Under the pieces are notes generated by a model. It saw only the letters and a program-made list of their open reading frames with translations. It was not told the origin of the DNA and did not search any database. Positions 7,576 to 13,403 of a stretch of 18,477 nt of DNA are shown here, in pieces. Within the stretch, counting starts at the first letter, position 1, and every line of letters starts with the position of its first letter. The DNA is from Flavobacteriaceae bacterium (GTDB taxonomy: Bacteria > Bacteroidota > Bacteroidia > Flavobacteriales > Flavobacteriaceae): assembly GCA_023700885.1 (NCBI GenBank), contig JAMPYA010000022.1:1-18477 (forward strand), written 5' to 3'. The position numbers and the translations under genes were made by a program.

Positions 7576-8929
7576 TTTCTAATCTTTTTTGTTCGTATTG
7601 CTCAGCTAATCTCACTTGAATAATTGGTGAAATAAGTGTTTTTCTCACTTTTTTTCTCACAAATGGATATATTTCTATATTAGATTTCATTTGATCAGAC
7701 AGATTTGGATATTTATTAGTTCCTAATAAAATGATTTTCTTTTCATCAAAAAGTTCTTGTTCTTTTTTAGCGTTTTCAGTTACTTTTCGTTGAATTGTGC
7801 CTTCTTTTAGTTGTTTTAAAAAACCACCGCTTTGCTCTATTTCTTTGAAAAGAGCCAATGATTTTTCTGCCATTTGTTTGGTAATAGATTCAATATAATA
7901 AGAGTTTTTTGCTATTTGGTTAACATCCTTAAAATAGCTTTCTTCTTTTAAAATTAAAAGTTGATTACGAGCAATACGCTCCCCAAATTCATTGCGTTTG
8001 CTAAAAATTCTGTCATAAGAAACATTTGAAATAGTAGTAACACCACCTAAAATAGCACTCATACACTCAGTTGTTGTTCTAAGCATATTAGTGTTGTAAT
8101 CATAAAGGGTTTTATTGCGCAAAGTTGGCTCAACAAATATTTTTGGTTCAGCATCAATATTATATTCATCCAGCAGCAGTTTCCACAAATATCTAAAAGC
8201 TCTTAGCTTTGAAATCTCAAAGAAATAATTGCTACCAACTGAAAAATGGAATTGAATTTGTTGAGCAACTGTGCTTCCAAAATGATTGAGATATTCATTT
8301 GCTTGTGCTAAAGCATAGGCTATTTGTTGGATATTATTGGCTCCTGCATTTTGATAAATTGAAGTATTAACTGCTAATAAATATTGATTTTTAATTGGAG
8401 ATTTTATAAGATTTTCAACAATCTCATGGTCAATTTTAAGGTTGTGATACCAATTACCTGTTTCAGCTAAATTCCCGATGAGGTCAATATTATAAAATAT
8501 TTTTTTTTCATTTAATTGATGGATGAGTTGGGTTGTAAATATTTGATCTAGAAATTTAAAATCAAAATGGATTTCAGTTTCTGGAAATTGCTCAAAAATA
8601 CTGTTAAATAAAGTGGATGCATTAAATTTATCTTGAGCAATAAATTGGATAGATTGCGCTCCTCTTTTTAATGAATCTAATGCAATTGAATTTGCTTTTA
8701 CTTCATCGGATATAAAAATGGTTTGGCAAATTTTATAATTTTCATCAATTTCAGGAACTTCTATTTTATCAATTTCATCAGCATGATAAAAAGGTTTAAT
8801 AGTTATTCCGTCTAAAGTTGGAGTTAGTAAAGTTTTATTATATTCAGCACCTTTTAAATCAAATTGGATTTTTTGTTTCCATTGTGTAGCACTTACTGTG
8901 TCAAATTCTTCGAAAAGAAATTTATTCAT
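7565..8929 (-). CDS. mutA: Methylmalonyl-CoA mutase small (non-catalytic) subunit, without B12 domain
   Basis: This 454-residue partner of MutB has a divergent barrel. It keeps family blocks such as FHFSVGSNYFFEISKLRAFR and RTTTECMSAILGGVTTISN, but not the catalytic Tyr/Arg/His set. Classical MutA proteins (over 600 residues) retain a degenerate B12-type domain. Here the protein ends right after the barrel and linker (ending QKRLENEA), and no DxHxxG motif is present. That is a clean end, not a frameshift: the next gene overlaps it, and I believe short MutA is usual in Flavobacteriaceae. Its role is structural, forming the heterodimer with the catalytic subunit. It starts 5 bases after the DivIC-like gene, so it belongs to the udk operon. 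Confidence 0.88.
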   Translation of the reverse strand: MNKFLFEEFDTVSATQWKQKIQFDLKGAEYNKTLLTPTLDGITIKPFYHADEIDKIEVPEIDENYKICQTIFISDEVKANSIALDSLKRGAQSIQFIAQDKFNASTLFNSIFEQFPETEIHFDFKFLDQIFTTQLIHQLNEKKIFYNIDLIGNLAETGNWYHNLKIDHEIVENLIKSPIKNQYLLAVNTSIYQNAGANNIQQIAYALAQANEYLNHFGSTVAQQIQFHFSVGSNYFFEISKLRAFRYLWKLLLDEYNIDAEPKIFVEPTLRNKTLYDYNTNMLRTTTECMSAILGGVTTISNVSYDRIFSKRNEFGERIARNQLLILKEESYFKDVNQIAKNSYYIESITKQMAEKSLALFKEIEQSGGFLKQLKEGTIQRKVTENAKKEQELFDEKKIILLGTNKYPNLSDQMKSNIEIYPFVRKKVRKTLISPIIQVRLAEQYEQKRLENEA

Positions 8930-8934
8930 TTTTA

Positions 8935-9249
8935 TTATTTTATAGTGTCATATTCAATTAAAAAAAGATCTTCATTTTCTTTCTTCATATGATATTCTTC
9001 TCTGGCAAATTTTTCTAGTTTTTTAGGATTTTTTAAATCTTTAATAACTTTTCTGTCTTGTTCAATCTCTTTAGAATAAAATTCTCCTGATGATTCTAAT
9101 TTTTCAATTTCATTATTTAACATTTGATGTGTTTCATAAGAGTTTTGATCAAAGAAAAGCATCCAAACAGCAAATCCTAATGTGATTATAAAATATTTAT
9201 TGGTCAGAAACCTGAATGATTTTTTTTCTTTAAGCTGTTTAAATGTCAT
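8935..9249 (-). CDS. DivIC/FtsB-family septum formation protein
   Basis: This 104-residue bitopic membrane protein has a short basic cytoplasmic N-terminus (KQLKEKKSFRFLTNKY), one membrane span near 18-33 and an extracytoplasmic coiled coil (about 38-68, NEIEKLESSGEFYSKEIEQ). The conserved end of the domain follows (LKNPKKLEKFAREEYHMKK, then DLFLIEY). The Lys-Leu-Glu-Lys-Phe-Ala-Arg-Glu block is the hallmark of FtsB/DivIC. The family joins FtsL and FtsQ/DivIB in the divisome and helps activate septal peptidoglycan synthesis. It lies between uridine kinase (6-base gap) and mutA (5-base gap), so it is clearly co-transcribed with metabolic genes. FtsB and DivIC cannot be told apart by sequence, so no symbol is given. 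Confidence 0.87.
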   Translation of the reverse strand: MTFKQLKEKKSFRFLTNKYFIITLGFAVWMLFFDQNSYETHQMLNNEIEKLESSGEFYSKEIEQDRKVIKDLKNPKKLEKFAREEYHMKKENEDLFLIEYDTIK

Positions 9250-9255
9250 AATTTA

Positions 9256-9861
9256 TTAAAGTCTATTACTAATTACAGTTCTAACAATGTCAATTGCAAC
9301 GGTGTTATATCGATCATTAGGAATTATAATATCAGCAAAGGTTTTAGTTGGTTCAATAAATTGCTGATGCATTGGTTTTAAAGTGCTCTGATATCGTCCT
9401 AAAACTTCATTGATGTCTCTTCCTCGCTCTTCAATGTCGCGTCTTACTCTTCGAATTAATCGTTCGTCAGCATCAGCATGAACAAAAACTTTAATATCAA
9501 ACAAATCACGTAAAGCTTTGCTGTTGAAAATTAATATTCCTTCAACAATAATAACATTTTTAGGATGCGTTTTGAGGGTGTCTTTTGTTCTGTTATGAGC
9601 TATAAATGAATAAACAGGTTGCTCAATAATATTACCTTTTCTAAGTTCGCCAACATGCTCAACTAGTAAATCAAAATCAATGGCGTTGGGATGATCAAAG
9701 TTAATTTTAGTACGATCTTCATAAGAAAGATCAACTGTTTCTTTATAATAGGAATCTTGAGAAATAACACATACTTCATCTGGTGGTAGTTCATGAAGAA
9801 TTTGATTAACTACTGTTGTTTTTCCACTACCAGTTCCACCGGCAATTCCAATTATAAGCAT
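9256..9861 (-). CDS. udk: Uridine kinase
   Basis: This 201-residue cytosolic P-loop kinase phosphorylates uridine and cytidine to UMP and CMP in pyrimidine salvage. Walker A is GIAGGTGSGKTT (5-16). Asp36 in VISQDSYYK is the likely catalytic base. Further family blocks are NFDHPNAIDF, PVYSFIAHNRT, VIIVEGILIF and the lid-region RRVRRDIEERGRD. Length is close to the usual 205-215 residues. It is the first gene of the operon that continues with the DivIC-like gene and both mutase subunits. A TAAATTTG -7 element 21 bases ahead of its start supports a promoter here. Phosphoribulokinase belongs to the same superfamily, but the motifs and length fit uridine kinase better. Confidence 0.93.
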   Translation of the reverse strand: MLIIGIAGGTGSGKTTVVNQILHELPPDEVCVISQDSYYKETVDLSYEDRTKINFDHPNAIDFDLLVEHVGELRKGNIIEQPVYSFIAHNRTKDTLKTHPKNVIIVEGILIFNSKALRDLFDIKVFVHADADERLIRRVRRDIEERGRDINEVLGRYQSTLKPMHQQFIEPTKTFADIIIPNDRYNTVAIDIVRTVISNRL

Positions 9862-9882
9862 AGGTTTGATTTTTATACTTTA

Positions 9883-9890
9883 CAAATTTA
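9883..9890 (-). promoter_or_regulatory. Likely -7 element of the udk operon
   Basis: The - strand reads TAAATTTG, a perfect match to the Bacteroidota TAnnTTTG element, 21 bases before the udk start codon. No clear TTG lies 17-23 bases upstream, so the -33 part is missing or degenerate. Confidence 0.42.
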
Positions 9891-9925
9891 ACAAAATATA
9901 GTGAGTGAATAACTTTGATAATAAA

Positions 9926-9951
9926 AAAAGCCTTCCAAAAGGAAGGCTTTT
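9926..9951 (-). terminator. Rho-independent terminator after the tRNA pair
   Basis: A perfect 11-bp inverted repeat, AAAAGCCTTCC and GGAAGGCTTTT, surrounds a four-base loop. On the - strand it is followed by a run of seven T, immediately downstream of tRNA-Thr. It also separates the tRNA transcript from the udk operon. Confidence 0.88.
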
Positions 9952-9958
9952 AAAATTG

Positions 9959-10032
9959 AGCCGATAGAGGGACTCGAACCCACGACCTGCTGATTACAAA
10001 TCAGCTGCTCTAGCCAGCTGAGCTACATCGGC
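9959..10032 (-). tRNA. tRNA-Thr (anticodon TGT)
   Basis: This 74-base cloverleaf is on the - strand. The acceptor stem is GCCGATG with TATCGGC (one G-T pair). The D arm follows TAGCTCAGC. The anticodon stem CTGAT/ATCAG encloses a loop with TGT (complement at 9996-9998), and the T arm contains GGTTCGAGTCC. The discriminator base is T and the CCA end is not encoded. TGT reads ACA codons, and other ACN codons by wobble. Confidence 0.95.
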
Positions 10033-10040
10033 AATTTTTG

Positions 10041-10115
10041 TCGGGGTGGCAGGATTCGAACCTGCGACCTCCTGCTCCCAAAGCAGGCGCGATAACCGGG
10101 CTACGCTACACCCCG
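10041..10115 (-). tRNA. tRNA-Pro (anticodon TGG)
   Basis: This 75-base cloverleaf is on the - strand. The acceptor stem CGGGGTG pairs perfectly with CACCCCG, with discriminator A. The anticodon stem CCTGC/GCAGG holds a loop with TGG (complement at 10078-10080). The T arm contains AGGTTCGAATCCT. CCA is not encoded. It lies 8 bases upstream of tRNA-Thr, and both share one promoter and one terminator. Confidence 0.95.
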
Positions 10116-10127
10116 AAAAAGTGTGTG

Positions 10128-10158
10128 CAAATATAGTACTTCTTATAGTTTGCACAAA
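10128..10158 (-). promoter_or_regulatory. Promoter of the tRNA-Pro/tRNA-Thr transcript
   Basis: On the - strand, TTTG at 10158-10155 is followed after 19 bases by TATATTTG at 10135-10128. This is a textbook Bacteroidota -33/-7 pair. Transcription would begin a few bases before the 5' end of tRNA-Pro at 10115. Confidence 0.75.
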
Positions 10159-10164
10159 TGATTA

Positions 10165-10497
10165 TTAGAAAATTATTTTATAAAGCCTAGAAATTGCAAT
10201 TGAAAGTTCTTCTATACCTACATTTCTACTTTTTCTGATACTTTCTTTTCCGTCAAAAAAAACTAAAATAGTTGGCTCAACAAAAGCTGAATAATGTGCT
10301 GCTACATCGGGTAAATGTTGAATATCAACAAAATAAAAAGAAATTTTTGGGTATTTTTTCTCTAAAAGTTGGTAAACTTTAGGTTCTAAAGCTTCTCCTA
10401 AAGAGCATTTTGATGTAGAAAAGAATAAGAGAACTCCTTCATTTTCTTTAATTATTTTTTTTGATTCTTCTAGAGAATTAAAAGTCTTATAATTCAT
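10165..10497 (-). CDS. Thioredoxin-like protein with a single active-site cysteine
   Basis: This 110-residue protein has the length and pattern of a thioredoxin fold: strand GVLLFFSTSKC leading to the active site, then SFYFVDIQHLPDVAAHYSAF and the cis-Pro turn VEPTILVFFDG (Pro75). The active site is CSLG (31-34), so the resolving Cys of CxxC is absent and it cannot work as an ordinary dithiol reductase. No signal peptide is seen, so it should be cytosolic. It is divergent from trxB across 130 bases, which hints at a redox link. A monothiol role (glutaredoxin-like, bacilliredoxin-like or chaperone-like) is possible but unproven. Its 3' end is 49 bases from the tRNA-Pro 5' end, in the same direction. 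Confidence 0.82.
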   Translation of the reverse strand: MNYKTFNSLEESKKIIKENEGVLLFFSTSKCSLGEALEPKVYQLLEKKYPKISFYFVDIQHLPDVAAHYSAFVEPTILVFFDGKESIRKSRNVGIEELSIAISRLYKIIF

Positions 10498-10578
10498 GAT
10501 TATAGTTATTAAGCTAAATTAATACTTTTAAAGAATTATTTTATATGATATTGATATTATAAAAAGTGATATTCAATA

Positions 10579-10609
10579 TTGAGCATTGTTTTTAAAAGTC
10601 TTAAATTTG
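10579..10609 (+). promoter_or_regulatory. Promoter of trxB
   Basis: TTG at 10579-10581 is followed after 20 bases by TAAATTTG at 10602-10609, matching the Bacteroidota -33/-7 consensus exactly. Transcription would start near 10615. The in-frame ATG at 10586 is therefore upstream of the transcript, and the ATG at 10628 must be the start. Confidence 0.68.
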
Positions 10610-10627
10610 TGTATAAAATTAAAAATT

Positions 10628-11575
10628 ATGTCAAATACAGTAGAGAAAATAAAGTGTCTTATTATTGGTTCAGGACCAGCAGGATATACAGCTGCCATTT
10701 ATGCTGCTAGAGCAGATCTGAAACCAGTTATGATTACCGGAATGCAAATGGGAGGTCAGTTAACTACTACAACAGAAGTTGATAATTTTCCTGGTTATCC
10801 ACAAGGTATTGATGGGACTGCAATGATGGAAGATTTAAAAAATCAAGCTGAGCGATTCGGAACAGAAGTGCGTTTCGGATTGGTCTCAAAAGTTGAATTT
10901 AGCAAGGAAATTGGAGGAATACACAAGATTGTTGTAGATGAATCTCATGTAATTGAGGCCAATACTGTTATTATTGCTACAGGTGCTACAGCTACTTATT
11001 TGGGATTAGAAAGTGAAGAACGCTTAAAAGGGGGAGGTGTTTCTGCTTGTGCTACTTGCGACGGATTTTTCTATCGCGGACAAGAAGTTGTTGTTGTGGG
11101 TGCTGGAGATACTGCAGCTGAGGAAGCTACTTATTTAGCTAATTTATGTACAAAAGTAACTATGTTAGTTAGAAGAGATGAAATGCGTGCTTCAAAAGCC
11201 ATGCAAAAAAGAGTGTTTAATACTAAAAATTTAGTCGTTAAATTCAATACTGAGATTGATGAGGTTTTGGGCGATAAAGTTGTAGAGGGAGTAAGAGTAT
11301 TTAACAATATTACTAATGAAAAAGAAGTAATTAAAGTTACTGGAGTATTTATTGCTATTGGCCATAAACCTAATACTGATATTTTTAAAGGTCAATTAAC
11401 AATGGATGCTGTTGGTTATTTGATTACAGAAGGTAAGACTACTAAAACAAATTTACCAGGAGTTTTTGCAGCAGGAGATGTTCAGGATAAAGATTATAGA
11501 CAAGCCGTAACAGCAGCAGGAACAGGATGTATGGCAGCTTTAGATGCTGAACGTTATTTAGGTTCTTTAGCGTAA
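10628..11575 (+). CDS. trxB: Thioredoxin reductase (NADPH)
   Basis: This 315-residue FAD enzyme passes electrons from NADPH to thioredoxin in the cytosol. The FAD-binding motif is GSGPAGYTAA (14-23). The redox-active pair is Cys141/Cys144 in CATCDGFFYRG. The NADPH-binding motif is GAGDTAAEEA (158-167), followed by the Arg pair in LVRRDEMRAS that contacts the 2'-phosphate, as expected for NADPH. The C-terminal FAD segment is VFAAGDVQDKDYRQAVTAAGTG. The start is the ATG at 10628 (MSNTVEKIKC). The longer frame from 10586 would begin inside the promoter. A strong hairpin terminator follows 22 bases after the stop. Its divergent neighbour is a monothiol thioredoxin-like protein. Confidence 0.95.
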   Translation: MSNTVEKIKCLIIGSGPAGYTAAIYAARADLKPVMITGMQMGGQLTTTTEVDNFPGYPQGIDGTAMMEDLKNQAERFGTEVRFGLVSKVEFSKEIGGIHKIVVDESHVIEANTVIIATGATATYLGLESEERLKGGGVSACATCDGFFYRGQEVVVVGAGDTAAEEATYLANLCTKVTMLVRRDEMRASKAMQKRVFNTKNLVVKFNTEIDEVLGDKVVEGVRVFNNITNEKEVIKVTGVFIAIGHKPNTDIFKGQLTMDAVGYLITEGKTTKTNLPGVFAAGDVQDKDYRQAVTAAGTGCMAALDAERYLGSLA

Positions 11576-11597
11576 ATTTAAAATATAATATCAATTA

Positions 11598-11620
11598 AAA
11601 AAGCCCATTATGGGCTTTTT
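11598..11620 (+). terminator. Rho-independent terminator of trxB
   Basis: A 10-bp inverted repeat, AAAAAGCCCA and TGGGCTTTTT, closes a three-base loop and ends in a T-run on the + strand. The A-run on the left could also let it stop transcription on the - strand coming from the head-GIN gene. Confidence 0.85.
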
Positions 11621-11690
11621 GCTTTTAAAAAAGGTCTGCATTTAGTTGAACTTCAAACTCAATTTTTTTATGCAAATTATAGAATTGGGT

Positions 11691-12536
11691 TTAAAAAAGT
11701 TTTGTAGGTTTCTTTTTATAGATTTTTGCTTTACCTTCTAGTTTTTCAATTTCAATTTCTGGCTCCTTATAAATTGAGATAGAAGCATTTTTCTCTGCCG
11801 ATATTTTAATGTTTTTGCTCACATTTACAGTTATATCTGTGCTAGAATTGGCATTAACAAAAGCATTTTCAACCATAAAATTATCTCCTTTAAAAGTTCC
11901 ATTATTTCTTGCTTCAATTGCTAGATTTACACCTTGACCTTTTACAGTTAAAATACTATTATTTTTGATTTCAGTTTTTAGAGAATCAATTTCGCCTTCT
12001 AATTTTAATTCACAAGATTCATTTAAGTTAGCTTCAATATTTTTTGAAAATACATCAATTATTAAATCAGTTTTTTTAAATCCATTAATTTTAAAATCAT
12101 CGGCATCTATTTTTACTTTAAAATCAGCATTATCAAAAGCATTAATCGTTAGTTTTCTTAAGATTAATCTGCTGTCTGCGTATATATTAGCATTTTTATA
12201 AGCTGTAATTGATTGTAATTCATTGGTTACAGTTATAAATACATTCATCTTTTTGCTTTTAGAAATTTTATTGGAGAAACTAATTCTCAAAGTGTTATTG
12301 TCAACTTGAATTGTAACAGCATCTTGTAAATTTTCATCTGTTTCTACACTAACTAAATTGTTGTCTCCTTGAAATAGATAAACATCTACATCTGCAGAAA
12401 CTTCAATATTATTAAAACTGGAGACTTCTCTATTTTCGATAAAAACAATTTTATTGCCTTTTAAACTTGATTGTGAAAAAATAGTTGTTGATGATAAAAT
12501 AAATAAGGATAAACTTAATAAGATTCTGATTTTCAT
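11691..12536 (-). CDS. Head-GIN (DUF2807) exported protein
   Basis: This 281-residue protein has a signal peptide (MKIRILLSLSLFILSSTTIFS, cut near Gln22). A DUF2807/head-GIN region follows, starting FNNIEVSADVDVYLFQGDNN and VSVETDENLQDAV, the same opening as the next head-GIN gene. The rest is a ladder of short beta strands with turns such as KNANI, DNADF, KKTDL, NNSIL, NNGTF and EKNASI, as expected of a right-handed beta-helix. It ends in a basic tail (KIYKKKPTKLF). There is no lipobox, so it is periplasmic or surface-exposed. The family has no known biochemical activity. It is a paralogue of the upstream gene but lies beyond a terminator, so it may be read only by read-through or from a promoter I could not find. 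Confidence 0.82.
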   Translation of the reverse strand: MKIRILLSLSLFILSSTTIFSQSSLKGNKIVFIENREVSSFNNIEVSADVDVYLFQGDNNLVSVETDENLQDAVTIQVDNNTLRISFSNKISKSKKMNVFITVTNELQSITAYKNANIYADSRLILRKLTINAFDNADFKVKIDADDFKINGFKKTDLIIDVFSKNIEANLNESCELKLEGEIDSLKTEIKNNSILTVKGQGVNLAIEARNNGTFKGDNFMVENAFVNANSSTDITVNVSKNIKISAEKNASISIYKEPEIEIEKLEGKAKIYKKKPTKLF

Positions 12537-12574
12537 ATAAATGATTGTTTTTTTGTTAAAAGAATAAATTTACT

Positions 12575-12602
12575 AAAAAAACCACACCTAATGATGTGGT
12601 TT
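12575..12602 (-). terminator. Terminator between the two head-GIN genes
   Basis: AAACCACA (12579-12586) and TGTGGTTT (12595-12602) form an 8-bp stem with an eight-base loop. On the - strand this is followed by seven T (12581-12575). It lies 27 bases past the stop of the upstream head-GIN gene. Confidence 0.7.
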
Positions 12603-12628
12603 ATTATTTTTAATTAAAGATTAACACG

Positions 12629-13345
12629 TTAATTTTTATGCACACTACCACCAGAAGAGGTGTTTTTTACAAGCCTTCTAGGGGTTCCTTCATAATCAAT
12701 ACTTCCACCACTACTGGCAGTTGCAATAAGTGCGTTGGTTGCAAAAACGTCTATACTTGCTCCGCTAGATACATTGGCTTCAACTTCAGATGCTTCTAAT
12801 CGATTTGCATTAATAGTAGATCCGCTTGATGATTTTGCATTAAAAAGCTTTGTTTTTCCTATAATTTTAGTGCTTGCTCCGCTAGAAGATGAACTTGTAA
12901 CTTCGGTTGCAATAACCTCAATTCTTATACTAGATCCACTACTTGATTTTAATTGAATTGATTCTGTATAAATAACATCTTCACAAGTAAGTGAAGCTCC
13001 ACTAGAAGTACTTAATAAGTTTATATTTTTGGCTGTTACATATACATTTTTAGCGGTTGCTTTTCTCACATTTTGATCAAAATAAACTTCTAAAACATTA
13101 TTGTTATTAACTTTAGTAATTAATATGTCTTTAAGATTTTCATCGGTTTCAACTGTAATACTTTCATTATTGCCTTGCTTTAGCAAAAGATTGATGCCTT
13201 GACTCACTTTAATTCCGTCAAAAGAGCTATTTGGAGATCGTTCTTCTGTGATGACATGGCTGTTTCCTTTTTTACCAGTTAATACACAAGATGTTGTACT
13301 TGCAAAGACTAATAAAAGGAATGTAAATTTTATAATTGATTTCAT
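12629..13345 (-). CDS. Head-GIN (DUF2807) lipoprotein with SSG ladder
   Basis: This 238-residue protein starts at the ATG at 13345 (MKSIIKF), which gives a proper lipoprotein signal: hydrophobic core LLLVFAST and lipobox STTSC with Cys20. An upstream in-frame ATG at 13384 would add 13 residues before the signal. The head-GIN opening (FDGIKVSQGINLLLKQGNN, then ITVETDENLKD) is followed by seven turns of the form S-S-G-[AGS]-[ST]. Their Gly residues lie at about 116, 137, 156, 175, 195, 213 and 232, so the period is 18-21 residues. This is a regular beta-helix with a Ser-Gly ladder. It is probably anchored in the outer membrane. It lies 58 bases downstream of the PspC gene and likely shares its transcript. 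Molecular function is unknown. Confidence 0.83.
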   Translation of the reverse strand: MKSIIKFTFLLLVFASTTSCVLTGKKGNSHVITEERSPNSSFDGIKVSQGINLLLKQGNNESITVETDENLKDILITKVNNNNVLEVYFDQNVRKATAKNVYVTAKNINLLSTSSGASLTCEDVIYTESIQLKSSSGSSIRIEVIATEVTSSSSSGASTKIIGKTKLFNAKSSSGSTINANRLEASEVEANVSSGASIDVFATNALIATASSGGSIDYEGTPRRLVKNTSSGGSVHKN

Positions 13346-13403
13346 AATATTTAATTTATTGGTATATATAATATTCTTTTTCAATAATTAAATCTTGGTA
13401 GAT

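Noticed and set aside
10586..10627. Longer trxB start with a 14-residue extension
   Set aside because: This region contains the -7 element TAAATTTG, and the extension precedes a normal TrxB N-terminus.
11965..12201. Open frame on the + strand inside the head-GIN gene
   Set aside because: Antisense to a supported gene, no promoter or domain. Repetitive beta-helix coding often leaves the opposite strand open.
12735..12956. Open frame on the + strand inside the SSG-ladder gene
   Set aside because: Antisense to the repeated SSG region; the opposite strand mirrors its repeats (APLxDxL-type). No independent evidence of a gene.
12650..13010. Tandem DNA repeat in the head-GIN gene
   Set aside because: The repetition is at protein level (SSG every 18-21 residues). 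The DNA units differ in length and codons, so it is not a simple DNA repeat or CRISPR-like array.
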